Below, one piece after another: positions 1 to 9,056 of a stretch of 62,158 nt of DNA. The notes under the pieces were generated by a model. The model saw only the letters and a program-made list of their open reading frames with translations. It did not search any database and was not told the origin of the DNA. The DNA is from Eubacteriaceae bacterium (GTDB lineage: Bacteria; Bacillota; Clostridia; Lachnospirales; Lachnospiraceae), in assembly GCA_910574015.1 (NCBI GenBank), contig CAJSYQ010000021.1, positions 1-62,158 of the forward strand, given 5' to 3'. The position numbers were made by a program, and so were the translations under genes. The first letter of the stretch is position 1, and each line of letters begins with the position of its first letter.

Positions 1-106
1 GAAACAGATATTTTATGCCACTTTCGTAAAAAACATCGAAAACAGTATAAAATCAAATGCTGTTATGAAAGCCTTAAAGCAGTTGGTTAGGCGACAGGGA
101 ATTCAC
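1..106. other. Left-edge stretch, unassigned
   Basis: Two plus-strand frames run open from the window edge into this stretch and stop near 90 and 110. I recognise neither. It lies directly behind the abruptly ended first fibre gene, so it may be the other side of a recombination or insertion junction. No promoter, RNA or repeat is apparent. Confidence 0.3.
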
Positions 107-661
107 TTATAAAAGTTGTAAAGTGGTGTTTAATTTATCTAACATGGTATATGTACCAGCGCCGGCAGTGGAGTTTATAATTGTCTGTCCCTGATTGCCG
201 GCAAGAAATGTACTTGTTATTTTGGAACTGGCCAGAGTGCCTGTTATCGTGTCACCGGTTTTACTTACTTTTTGATTGACCGCATTCTGTGTGGCTGTTG
301 AAATTGGCTTGTTGATGTCGGATGTATTATTGACATTTCCGAGCCCGATATTGGCCGGTGTTATATTGACATTTCCTTTGCGGTAAGAAGTTTCGGCATT
401 TCCCTTCACGCCGGTGACACTGGAGGCAGCAAGGCTGTCCCATTGTGATAATTTGTCAGAGGTAATCTGATCCAGTGCTGTTTTGTTACTGTGTTCATGT
501 TTTTTGCTGCTGGCATCGTCCCACTTGGTTTTATTTGATTCCAGGGTTGTGCCATCATCCATTTCTACAGATTGCGAGCTTGTCCAGAAGGACAATAGCT
601 TGTAGCCGTCCGGCAGGCGGATCCGCCGCCGGACTTTCTTAAATCCTGATAAAATATTCAT
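107..661 (-). CDS. Tail fibre A, truncated receptor-binding protein
   Basis: 184 aa. Residues 1-45 are the anchor shared with the next two fibres (GFKKVRRRIRLPDGYKLL, then a VEMDDGTTLE motif). Identity to fibre B continues to about residue 103 (ITPANIG). The rest has the start of a tip module (STFLAGNQGQTIINSTAGAG), which in related clostridial fibres I would expect to continue well past this point. Here it ends within about 20 residues in LNTTLQLL, so the tip looks cut off by a frameshift or recombination. The start has a good ribosome site, GGGAGG, ending 9 bases before the ATG. It is the last visible gene of the tail operon. It is either a dead or a silent donor cassette. Confidence 0.7.
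   Translation of the reverse strand: MNILSGFKKVRRRIRLPDGYKLLSFWTSSQSVEMDDGTTLESNKTKWDDASSKKHEHSNKTALDQITSDKLSQWDSLAASSVTGVKGNAETSYRKGNVNITPANIGLGNVNNTSDINKPISTATQNAVNQKVSKTGDTITGTLASSKITSTFLAGNQGQTIINSTAGAGTYTMLDKLNTTLQLL
354..661 (-). repeat. Direct repeat copy 1: shared fibre N-terminal module
   Basis: About 308 bp nearly identical to 1670-1977, with only a few substitutions by eye. It encodes the first roughly 100 residues of fibre A. Both copies have the same orientation, so recombination between them would delete, duplicate or swap fibre tips rather than invert them. Confidence 0.8.
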
Positions 662-681
662 TATGTTGACCTCCCATATTT

Positions 682-749
682 TTATCGATAATATAGTGTT
701 GATATGCAGGCATCCCTATACTCAGCATTGTTATTGGCCTTGCAGTTCT
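682..749 (-). pseudogene. Scar of a fibre C-terminus
   Basis: Immediately downstream of the fibre B stop, the minus strand still encodes about 20 residues ending EYRDACISTLYYR and a stop. They match the last residues of fibre C (EYRDACVSTLYYR), with synonymous and near-synonymous changes. Homology is lost upstream of about 749, where an in-frame TAG appears. It is best explained as the leftover end of a fibre C-type gene whose tip was replaced by the fibre B tip. Confidence 0.75.
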
Positions 750-783
750 AAAGTAGCGAATTCGTCCAGTAGTAGGAAGTTTC

Positions 784-1977
784 CTAATAATAATGGTTAG
801 GAATAAAAGGTGTCAATGAACATGAGTAGGTATATCCAGATCCTTGTGTAGATAGTACCCATGATAACTCTAATACGGAGTTTATTATCTTGGCATAGAA
901 TTTAAGTGTAGCCCCATTATTAAAATCAACATCCCAAAAATATTCAATATTATCGCCAAGATTACAAAAAATGGGCGAAATACGGTTAGTTTTTGTCTCA
1001 TTTTGACTTAAGGTCGCATTTAATTTAAAACAGAAAAAGTCTCCTGATTGAAATTTCCATTGTGTAGTATTATTAAAAATGATTTTTCCAGAAGTCACAA
1101 CAGTTCCACCCGTATAACCTGCTACAAACGAAATTGGATTGAATGTGGATAAACTTGAGTGAGATATTAGATCACTGATTGCTTTTTGTGTCATAGCCCC
1201 ATCTGTATTATTACCTGTGGATGTGTAGAGCTTTGTAACGCCATATGCTGTAGGAGATGCAGTACCAGCAGAGTTAATAGTGGTATTATTTAATTTTGTT
1301 GTATACACATTTCCCCATTTGTTAGTAGAAGTTCCAATCGATCCGGTGCTGTTTGTACTTGGATAGAAATTTCTTGACCTGTCCAGAACGACCTGAAGCT
1401 TGTTCGCAATGGTATTACAATTCACCTCAAAGTAGATATTATTATCCGATGCGAGATGCAGCTCTTCGTTTGTTGCGGAAACAAGACTTTCCAGTGCTTT
1501 TGCAGATTCTCCGCCGCCCACGATCGTACAGGCGCCGGCTCCTATGGACAGACCCTGGCCATAGGCATCGCCGCCATATACTTTTAGAGGGATCTGTGAG
1601 GAGGAATACATATTGGCAGTGATGTTTCCAGTTATAGTGCCGCCAGCTGTTGGCAGGGCTCCAATATTTGCCGGTGTTATATTGACATTTCCTTTGCGGT
1701 AAGAAGTTTCGGCATTTCCCTTCACGCCGGTGACACTGGAGGCAGCAAGGCTGTCCCATTGTGATAATTTGTCAGAGGTGATCTGATCCAGTGCTGTTTT
1801 GTTACTGTGTTCATGTTTTTTGCTGCTGGCATCGTCCCACTTGGTTTTATTTGATTCCAGGGTTGTGCCATCATCCATTTCTACGGATTGCGAGCTTGTC
1901 CAGAAGGACAATAGCTTGTAGCCGTCCGGCAGGCGGATCCGCCGCCGGACTTTCTTAAATCCAGATAAAATATTCAT
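784..1977 (-). CDS. Tail fibre B, receptor-binding protein
   Basis: 397 aa. The N-terminal 104 residues are nearly identical to fibre A and start with the shared anchor. A glycine/threonine-rich shaft follows, with a TGNIT repeat-like element near residue 115 and a KLYTSTGNNTDGAMT linker near 250 that recurs in fibre C. The C-terminal tip of about 120 residues is unlike the other two fibres and ends in IPNHYY. The start ATG follows an AGGAGG site. Like other fibres behind a BppU-type protein, it probably binds a surface receptor on target cells. The scar just downstream suggests the tip was acquired by recombination. Confidence 0.8.
   Translation of the reverse strand: MNILSGFKKVRRRIRLPDGYKLLSFWTSSQSVEMDDGTTLESNKTKWDDASSKKHEHSNKTALDQITSDKLSQWDSLAASSVTGVKGNAETSYRKGNVNITPANIGALPTAGGTITGNITANMYSSSQIPLKVYGGDAYGQGLSIGAGACTIVGGGESAKALESLVSATNEELHLASDNNIYFEVNCNTIANKLQVVLDRSRNFYPSTNSTGSIGTSTNKWGNVYTTKLNNTTINSAGTASPTAYGVTKLYTSTGNNTDGAMTQKAISDLISHSSLSTFNPISFVAGYTGGTVVTSGKIIFNNTTQWKFQSGDFFCFKLNATLSQNETKTNRISPIFCNLGDNIEYFWDVDFNNGATLKFYAKIINSVLELSWVLSTQGSGYTYSCSLTPFIPNHYY
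1670..1977 (-). repeat. Direct repeat copy 2: shared fibre N-terminal module
   Basis: This is the partner of 354-661 and encodes the anchor and shaft start of fibre B. The first 45 codons are also related to 3034-3168 in fibre C. The three-fold reuse of the same docking end suggests alternative fibres competing for one baseplate site. Confidence 0.8.
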
Positions 1978-2028
1978 TTTCGTGACCTCCTTTGATGGAA
2001 CTATTTTTTTGTGTTTTCTTTGTATTTA

Positions 2029-3168
2029 TCACCTATAATACAGAGTAGATACGCAGGCATCTCTATACTCAGCATTGTTATTGGCTTTACAGTTGGCAAG
2101 ATTGTATTTTGAGTTAGATATCAGTATCTGACAGAGTGAATAGTTTGTAGAACTCCAATAGTATCCATTATTGAGTGCTTTTGACGTGGAGTTTAACTGC
2201 TGTGTAAGAATACTGAATGTATAGGTAATCCTGGTAGGCGGGTGATATACTTCTACTAAAATCTCACTAGAATTAGCTGATATATTGGATATATCAATCG
2301 GATTAGTTCCTGTAACCTGGACCTTCGACCACACTCTGGGTGTATATTTCTTTAGTTCATTCGAGATGGCATTTCTTGTCATAGTCCCATCTGTACTTGT
2401 ACCTGTGGATGTGTACAGTTTTGTTAGTCCGGCTGTGGTGGAGGATGCAGTTATGTCAGTAGACTTCCATACACTCCAGGTATCACTATCGCCGCGCCAC
2501 ATTCGTATAAATTCTTTTCCTGAAGACCAGGCGGTGAATCTTTGCCGCACCACCTTAACTGCTCCGTTCCCTGTAGGAGCAAATAGGGCCCCATTAAAAT
2601 ATGTGACATCCAAAAAACCATAGTTTTGTCCCGAAGGAGAATTACTACAGTTAAAGACGAATTTATGACATTCATATTTTATATCATCCAAATTTCCACT
2701 GCCTTGCGGCGGGCAAATATATCCCGTGTTATTTCCAAGAAAATCAAAAGACTTTCTCCAACTGCTCCAGACATTATTTGAACGAATTCTCACACATATA
2801 TCTGGGGAAAAACCATCTCCTTTGTAGATGATGGCTGTGTGCACAGTACCTGTACCTTCACTTGCAGACATGTTATCAACAAGCAGCCCAAAGTAAGTAG
2901 ATGCGGGCTTGTTCCCGGAAGCTTGTGGAGTTACCCAGTAACTTCCGTTATGGCTGGAGTTACACAGGCTGTCAATATTTCCCGTATATGTACCTTTTGA
3001 TTTATTGCACCTATCCAGAATACTTTTCATCCATTCTGCGTTGGATTCCAGAGTTGTTCCATCATCCATCTCGACGGACTGGGAACTGGTCCAGAAGGAC
3101 AATAATTTGTAACCATCCGGCAGGCGGATCCGCCGCCGGACTTTTTTGAAACCTGCTAACATACTCAT
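2029..3168 (-). CDS. Tail fibre C, receptor-binding protein
   Basis: 379 aa. The anchor (residues 1-45) is the same as in fibres A and B except for the first residues (MSMLAGF). The middle, around residues 50-230, contains a pattern common in phage fibre tips (NGSYWVTPQASGNKP, then WSSWRK and WSVWKS tryptophan motifs). A KLYTSTGTSTDGTMT linker comes next, then a distinct C-terminal tip ending STLYYR. It lies directly after the BppU-like gene with a short gap, so it is probably the primary fibre, with B and A as tandem duplicates whose tips diverged. Confidence 0.8.
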   Translation of the reverse strand: MSMLAGFKKVRRRIRLPDGYKLLSFWTSSQSVEMDDGTTLESNAEWMKSILDRCNKSKGTYTGNIDSLCNSSHNGSYWVTPQASGNKPASTYFGLLVDNMSASEGTGTVHTAIIYKGDGFSPDICVRIRSNNVWSSWRKSFDFLGNNTGYICPPQGSGNLDDIKYECHKFVFNCSNSPSGQNYGFLDVTYFNGALFAPTGNGAVKVVRQRFTAWSSGKEFIRMWRGDSDTWSVWKSTDITASSTTAGLTKLYTSTGTSTDGTMTRNAISNELKKYTPRVWSKVQVTGTNPIDISNISANSSEILVEVYHPPTRITYTFSILTQQLNSTSKALNNGYYWSSTNYSLCQILISNSKYNLANCKANNNAEYRDACVSTLYYR

Positions 3169-3183
3169 TACGGATGCCTCCTT

Positions 3184-3981
3184 TTAATATTCCTGAAGCC
3201 AGAAGAAACCCTCCGGCTGGTCTTCGGGTTCCGTATCGGATAATTGTTCCATTTTGCCATCCAGAAGGGATTCGCATTTTATGGCGGCATCGTCAGCTCT
3301 TTTGGCGGCATGATCGGCCCTTTCCAAAGCAGAGGCGGTGTCAGCCTGCCGCTTTTCTTCCTGCTGCTGCCTTTCCGATTCCTTTTGTATGCGCTCGGAT
3401 TCGTTCTGCTGTATCATTCTATTTTCTTCGATGAGGCCGTTTGTGATTTCAACTGCCTCTCTCAGCTCGTCGCAGGTATCCTGTATCGCTTCTTCTATTT
3501 TATCTACGTTTTCCTTTGACTTAAGTACTTCCCGCTCGCATTCTTTTACCTGAATCAGTGTTTCAACAATGGAATGGTATTCGCTGGTGCTTTCCAGTTC
3601 CGAACCGGAATTAACATTTGGCTCTACATAGATAAAAAATGTATCAGAGAAATAGCAGGCACCATCGGGTTTATAGATTACCAGTTCGCATTTTACACTG
3701 CCCGGTGCTGTCAGCAGCTGCTGGCTGACATTTATATTTATGATATTGTCGGAAACGGTTATTTTATTTTCTGATTCTTCCACAAGGAAGGTATTGTCTG
3801 GCTTTCTTGCGGAGAGGGTGATGGTCCAGTCGGGATCCATCGTTACGGCATCATTATTGTCGTAAAGAGTGATTGCCAGAATATGAGTGTCCTTAGAATT
3901 TTGCTTGATCACGGTCCGTTTTACATCAGAGACCCCGAAGCTAAGCTGTATTTCATGGGTTATCGGTTTGATATCGATCAC
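3184..3981 (-). CDS. BppU-like baseplate upper protein
   Basis: 265 aa. The N-terminal half (about 1-125) looks like the BppU_N beta-sandwich of lactococcal-type baseplates, which carries the receptor-binding fibres. The second half (about 130-240) is a long charged coiled coil rich in Glu, Gln, Arg and Lys. The start is GTG at 3981 behind GAAAGGA, overlapping the end of the tail-tip gene by 29 bases, so the two are translationally coupled. The fibre genes follow at once, consistent with a fibre adaptor. Confidence 0.7.
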   Translation of the reverse strand: MIDIKPITHEIQLSFGVSDVKRTVIKQNSKDTHILAITLYDNNDAVTMDPDWTITLSARKPDNTFLVEESENKITVSDNIININVSQQLLTAPGSVKCELVIYKPDGACYFSDTFFIYVEPNVNSGSELESTSEYHSIVETLIQVKECEREVLKSKENVDKIEEAIQDTCDELREAVEITNGLIEENRMIQQNESERIQKESERQQQEEKRQADTASALERADHAAKRADDAAIKCESLLDGKMEQLSDTEPEDQPEGFFWLQEY

Positions 3982-6900
3982 CGTCCTTTCCTGGGCTGTC
4001 CTTCGTTAATAATTCATGTTCTAATTTTTTTATCCTGCTCTTTAGCTTTTGTATCTGATCTACGCACAGCCAGATAATATTACTATTGTCGATGTAATGA
4101 AACTTGTCTTTTTTATCAATATACGCATCCTCTCCGGAATCACAATCTACATTTCTTAAGCCCACCAGGGCATAATCGTCAGCATGTAATCCATTTTCAC
4201 GCAATACGTTTTCAATATGCTGAGACGTCTCTCCAAAATATCTGCCGTTTCTTCCAAGTCCGGCTTTGTATTCATATTGCTGTACATCAAAAGAATCGAA
4301 TACATTGTCTATATTTTCAGGAAGTGTACAGAAATTTTCCTTTACCCGTTCATCGGATGATTTTGACTCAAAGGTTTCTTTCGTCCAGTAAACAGAGGCG
4401 GCATTGCATGATGTCCCTTCCGGGGATGAAGTACTAAATCCGAAATTGATATTACAGCTGGATGTCAAAGATGCTTCTGAAAGGGATATGCTGTTCATTA
4501 TTTTTACAGACCCATACATAAGGATATCCTGTGTGTTGCCGTCCGGATTCAGGCCATAATTTAACACAAGAGGAGTGATATAAGAAGAATCTGCGTCATT
4601 GGATTTGTTGCCGAAGGAGATAAATTTGGATTGATATTCTGAATGTATCCCAACGCCGTAGATAGAAGTATCTTTCCAATGGGCGGTGGATAGGGTCATA
4701 TATTGGGTGCTGTTCCTTAAAAAGCGAAGAGACCCAGAGGATAATACAACCTTATCTGCTCCATTTTGAGAGACCAGGGACTTTCCCCAGGCATCCAGCT
4801 GAAGATGATTGTCATTTATATCACCGCAGTACAGGGAGAAGGAATCGACAGTCCATCCACCGATGGAACCTTTGGCTGCTGTGATATTTGTGGCGGCAAC
4901 CGTTCCAACGAAGCTGCCGTCACTGGCATGGATCACCCCATTAAACTGACCATTTCCATCTTCGTCTACATACATTATTTTATTGTCTGCCTTACTGATA
5001 CAAAATAAATCATGGCTATAGGGATCAATGGCAACGCAGCAGCCTCTGTTATTTGACAAATTAATTTTTCCATTTTCTATATTAATTCCATTTTTATCGA
5101 TTTGTACGGTACAGTTTTCATTGGCGTCCTGATTTTTTATTACCAGATTTCTTCCGGCAACCAGGTCGCCGTAGATCAGGTCTGCCCATACCCCGTATAC
5201 AGGTTTTTTGTCGTACATACCAAGCCCAATGGCAAGTTCAGCTGTTTCCCAGTTATTCATTGTCATAACAAGATTCCGGTCGATGAGTTTCATTTGATAT
5301 TTGGAATAGGTGTCTGTTTCCTGAATCTTTCTTCTAAGAAGAATTCCGTGTTCATCCACAACGATATCATGGTCGCGGCCGGCCTTTACTGATACCAGGG
5401 CGGCATCCAGGCCTTCTTTTTTGATGGCGTCAAATTGTGCGCCTGCGGCGCCTCCCTTTTCTGCCTGGGATGCGATATAACTGTAAGAGGAGGCCATGCT
5501 GGCGGCCTTATCGATGATATCCTTTACATCGGACAAGGCGCCCCCTTTGTGATTCGTCACATTGGTAAATGTAACGTCTATTCTATCTGTGACAGGGAAA
5601 GATAGTCCTATGGAAGCGATACGCATCCGGTAGATCACCCCGTCGATGCGTACCCGGACGAAGTTGTTGATCCGGAAACCGGAATAGTCGTCATTTACCA
5701 GGACACCCTGATACAGGAAGGATTTCTGCCCGACTATGGAAGAGAGGGGAGCATCAATGGTGTATTCTGCCTGACATGCTTTTGCCAGCTCCTGTTCTGC
5801 CTTGGCCCGGAGTTCCTTTGCGTGTTCGACAAGCTGGGTATTATTCCGTCCATCCGAGATATAGTTGTCATTTTTATACACATCTTCGCGGATAAAGGAG
5901 CGGAGTTCTGCATACTCCTCCGGCGTAAGGTAATTTGACAGTTTAAATCTCTTCTGGAGAGCTTCTCTTTTATTTTTGATCGTATGATCCGTTAAGTCAC
6001 GATACCTGTCATTTATATTCTGCATGATGTCAAGGTAGGTGTAGATGTCGCTGCCGGAGCTTTCACAGCCGGCATTCCTGCATACATTACCGCTGGAGGT
6101 TACGGAAACATTTGAGCTTCCGCATTTCTTACACTGGAATGGCTTGGTTCCGATGAATTCATTTACCGTGTACTTGTCGTTAGCATATCCGCCAATATGG
6201 GATGAATTGATCATAGTACTGAAAATGTTGGTCAGATTGTTATAGTACTGAAGCACATAGGATACCTTTCCGTCTGCATCGAGAAAATCGGAATCGTATT
6301 CACCATGGAAAGAGCAGAGAGCAAAAATCTGATCCAGCAATACCTTCATCTGGCACTGGATATCCTTCTGCAGGGCCAGATATTTTTTGATCATATCGTT
6401 GATAAAGCTGGTAACCTTGTTATTATCTGTTTCCCGAAGCATCCCCTGTAAGACCTCAATGCAGGATTGATATCCATTATAAAATCCATTCAGGCGGTTA
6501 TAGGAGTATAAGTCCCAGGGCCGTTTTTTTTCATTTTCATATGAGAGGTCAACCTTGCTTAGAAGATATTTTGTGTGCTGGTCAAGATAGGCCTTGTATT
6601 CGTTTTCATGAACGTCCGCAAAATAAAACTGGATTTTGAAATTGTTCACGATATTCTGTATGGCCGGGTTTTCAAAGGTGAATTTCTCATTGCTGTCCCC
6701 CAGGGTTGCATACGTCTGTTCCGAAGACTGTATATGGAGGGTATAGCTGTCATCACTGTTTCCGGTTCGATATATTTTTATTGTGCCATACCAGTATACC
6801 CCATTAGGATTATAAGAATCTGTCTTTGGTGTGATGGCATCGCAGTCAGATAAAAAGGAGTATCCTTCCGGCATAAAGGTCGTAAATAAATTCCGAATCG

Positions 6901-8188
6901 ATGTCCTGGTGGATGTATAATCATAGTTTTTATAACAGCTGATATAAAATTTATTGTTATAGTATTCGCTGATCTTTGACAACACCTGATAAATCGCCTC
7001 ATCCGTTGTAAGGATTTCTTTTTCCAGGGGAGGCATTTTGCTGCTGCGCAGATAATGTTTTATATCGAAGATATTGTATTCGGTTTCCAGAAGCGTTTCA
7101 TATTCTCCGATACTTCCCTTGTAATCTGTGTCGTATTGATTCAGATGTTCTCTCAGTTCATGGCTCATCTCTTGTTTCTGCTTGTCGGAAAACATCATAA
7201 TTCTATCAGAGGCTGACATATTCAGTCCCTGCACCGCCGCCGTGATCATATCATCCCCGCCGGTAATCTTAAAACAGTTTTTGATGCTGTCCTTCTCCCC
7301 CCGGATGGATATTTCATCCGACAAGTTCTCTGTTGTGATAAAAATATTCGTGTCCATACCGATATCCCTGACATGTGCCGGGGAACCGCAGTTCTGGCAT
7401 ACGCCATCAATGATGGTGCGGTATTTGTATGTATTAGAGGAGATTTTCTGACTGTCATCCAGCTGATCATAACATCCACCGCAGTACTGCAGGTCATGTA
7501 CATGGATGACCCTCTGGGGGATTCCGTTTTCCAGATAGATTTGTATATCGAAGGCACAGTTGATCTCTTTCGAGATATCGTTTAGTATGCTGAGGATATC
7601 CGTATCACTCCAGGAAAATGTCCGCTGAATCTGGCGGAGGGTTTTTGATACACTGCCGATCCGGTAATGGGGGGCAGCAGAGAGAACCCGGTGGAGCAGA
7701 GAAGACTCTCTGTATTTTTTCGCGGTTTCCTCATCGTTGGTGATATCCGGTTCCCGGTAAAATACAGTGGGGTACTGCTGGTCATAGTTATACTGTTCTG
7801 TATTATCTGCAGGATTTATCTCCAGGCTTGTGAGGATCTGTGAGAGTTCTGCATGACCTAAGGAGATTCCAGTGACGGATTTGGTAACAGAGGAGTTCTC
7901 GTTTTTCTCTATGGCAGCTTCAAAGTAACCATAGCCATCTACCAGGACCACAGACAAATCGTCCAGCCTGTCAAACAAGGGACTGGAGATACTTTCTTTC
8001 TCCCGATAATATGAGAAGCTTATCTCGTCTGCCTGGTTGATTTCATTCACCGTGATCTTAAGATTTTCCACGGGATACAGTTCTCCGACTTTCTTTAGCT
8101 GTTTGTTCACCAGAAAGATCTGCGGCTGTCTGTATTCATTGGTGATGGGATTTAATTCATATCCGTATTTCTTAAAAGGGATAGACAA
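3953..8188 (-). CDS. Large tail-tip protein with C-terminal S74 chaperone domain
   Basis: 1411 aa, TTG start directly after the distal tail gene stop. The first 400 residues resemble the tail-associated lysin/tip (Tal, gp27-like) family. Two cysteine clusters (CGGC with CQNC near 236-264, CKKC with CRNAGC near 688-710) could each bind zinc. The C-terminal end from about residue 1270 contains SSDERVKEN, the Ser-Lys signature of the intramolecular chaperone peptidase S74, which trims itself off after trimerising tail spikes. A peptidoglycan-cleaving motif was not recognised. It probably forms the tail tip and the platform for BppU and the fibres. Confidence 0.75.
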   Translation of the reverse strand: MSIPFKKYGYELNPITNEYRQPQIFLVNKQLKKVGELYPVENLKITVNEINQADEISFSYYREKESISSPLFDRLDDLSVVLVDGYGYFEAAIEKNENSSVTKSVTGISLGHAELSQILTSLEINPADNTEQYNYDQQYPTVFYREPDITNDEETAKKYRESSLLHRVLSAAPHYRIGSVSKTLRQIQRTFSWSDTDILSILNDISKEINCAFDIQIYLENGIPQRVIHVHDLQYCGGCYDQLDDSQKISSNTYKYRTIIDGVCQNCGSPAHVRDIGMDTNIFITTENLSDEISIRGEKDSIKNCFKITGGDDMITAAVQGLNMSASDRIMMFSDKQKQEMSHELREHLNQYDTDYKGSIGEYETLLETEYNIFDIKHYLRSSKMPPLEKEILTTDEAIYQVLSKISEYYNNKFYISCYKNYDYTSTRTSIRNLFTTFMPEGYSFLSDCDAITPKTDSYNPNGVYWYGTIKIYRTGNSDDSYTLHIQSSEQTYATLGDSNEKFTFENPAIQNIVNNFKIQFYFADVHENEYKAYLDQHTKYLLSKVDLSYENEKKRPWDLYSYNRLNGFYNGYQSCIEVLQGMLRETDNNKVTSFINDMIKKYLALQKDIQCQMKVLLDQIFALCSFHGEYDSDFLDADGKVSYVLQYYNNLTNIFSTMINSSHIGGYANDKYTVNEFIGTKPFQCKKCGSSNVSVTSSGNVCRNAGCESSGSDIYTYLDIMQNINDRYRDLTDHTIKNKREALQKRFKLSNYLTPEEYAELRSFIREDVYKNDNYISDGRNNTQLVEHAKELRAKAEQELAKACQAEYTIDAPLSSIVGQKSFLYQGVLVNDDYSGFRINNFVRVRIDGVIYRMRIASIGLSFPVTDRIDVTFTNVTNHKGGALSDVKDIIDKAASMASSYSYIASQAEKGGAAGAQFDAIKKEGLDAALVSVKAGRDHDIVVDEHGILLRRKIQETDTYSKYQMKLIDRNLVMTMNNWETAELAIGLGMYDKKPVYGVWADLIYGDLVAGRNLVIKNQDANENCTVQIDKNGINIENGKINLSNNRGCCVAIDPYSHDLFCISKADNKIMYVDEDGNGQFNGVIHASDGSFVGTVAATNITAAKGSIGGWTVDSFSLYCGDINDNHLQLDAWGKSLVSQNGADKVVLSSGSLRFLRNSTQYMTLSTAHWKDTSIYGVGIHSEYQSKFISFGNKSNDADSSYITPLVLNYGLNPDGNTQDILMYGSVKIMNSISLSEASLTSSCNINFGFSTSSPEGTSCNAASVYWTKETFESKSSDERVKENFCTLPENIDNVFDSFDVQQYEYKAGLGRNGRYFGETSQHIENVLRENGLHADDYALVGLRNVDCDSGEDAYIDKKDKFHYIDNSNIIWLCVDQIQKLKSRIKKLEHELLTKDSPGKDGDRYQTDNP

Positions 8189-9037
8189 CTAGACCACCGC
8201 CTTTCTTGGTACACGCCAGTCCATACTGACGGTACAGTTTCCGGTTACTGTGATAAGATTTTCCCGGCTGCCAAAGGTGTTCCCAATAGTGAGCCAGTCG
8301 TAATTGAAATCGTGATAGAGTGTTTCATGATGACCGCGATATAGATTTTCTGATTCTTCAAACTTCCATTCGGAGGAATCGATTCGCATATTTTTTATAG
8401 AAATTTTTTCTCCTGGCAGACAATTGCGGATCTGCATGCATCTTCCGGTAAGGCTGTTTTCTATCTGGATATCCTGTGTGCCGGAAGGATTTCCGGCACA
8501 GATCATTATGTTTGGATAAATTTCTCCGATTTCGTCAGAGCTGTCGTATAGACGGACAGTCTTTGTGGTGGAAGAGGAGATTGAGGTAGTCAGGATTTCA
8601 GACCAGCCATAGGGGGCGTCACAGGTTACGGTCAGGTTCAGGCCGTAACACTGCCCGCCGATCATATAGCGTTCGGCACTGATCTGACAGTGATAGAAGA
8701 TATTTTCATAGCCCTCCTGTATAAACTGAAGCCATTTATAGTCTTTCTGTACAAGCCACCGCAGAAGGAAGGCCAGCTCCCGTTCGGAGATTGGCGCATC
8801 CTGTCCTGCCATGGCACGATTATATTTGCAGACCTGAAAGGTAAATGTCAGCTGTTCGCTGTATGAGGCACCAGTTTTCATCCACTGGCTGGAGTTGGGG
8901 GCTTTAAAGGTAGTAAATTCAATGTGGTTTCCGGCAGTTATCTCTCCGGACTGCCCGCCGTCAAATGAACATAGGATAAGATTGTATTGTTTGCTTGATA
9001 TTCCATCAAAGGTAAATTCTGTGCAATACACCGGCAT
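8189..9037 (-). CDS. Distal tail protein (Dit-like)
   Basis: 282 aa, a usual length for siphovirus distal tail proteins. The N-terminus (FTFDGISSKQYNLILC) and the LTVTCDAPYGWSE stretch near residue 135-150 follow the pattern of the Sipho_tail family, which forms a hexameric ring at the tube end. It sits between tape measure and tail-tip genes, the usual Dit position in non-contractile tails. The stop is directly joined to the TTG start of the next gene. Confidence 0.75.
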   Translation of the reverse strand: MPVYCTEFTFDGISSKQYNLILCSFDGGQSGEITAGNHIEFTTFKAPNSSQWMKTGASYSEQLTFTFQVCKYNRAMAGQDAPISERELAFLLRWLVQKDYKWLQFIQEGYENIFYHCQISAERYMIGGQCYGLNLTVTCDAPYGWSEILTTSISSSTTKTVRLYDSSDEIGEIYPNIMICAGNPSGTQDIQIENSLTGRCMQIRNCLPGEKISIKNMRIDSSEWKFEESENLYRGHHETLYHDFNYDWLTIGNTFGSRENLITVTGNCTVSMDWRVPRKAVV

Positions 9038-9056
9038 TCGCCTCCTTTTTACTGAT

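Noticed and set aside
1353-1759. Extra small genes on either strand within the fibre genes
   Set aside because: They have no ribosome sites, unlikely composition and lie in other frames of well-supported fibre genes. The same applies to many antisense frames in the tape measure, polymerase, proS and fprA genes.
107-3168. Diversity-generating retroelement or invertible fibre switch
   Set aside because: No reverse transcriptase, no adenine-biased variable/template pair, and no invertase gene. The fibre repeats are all direct, so inversion between them is not possible.
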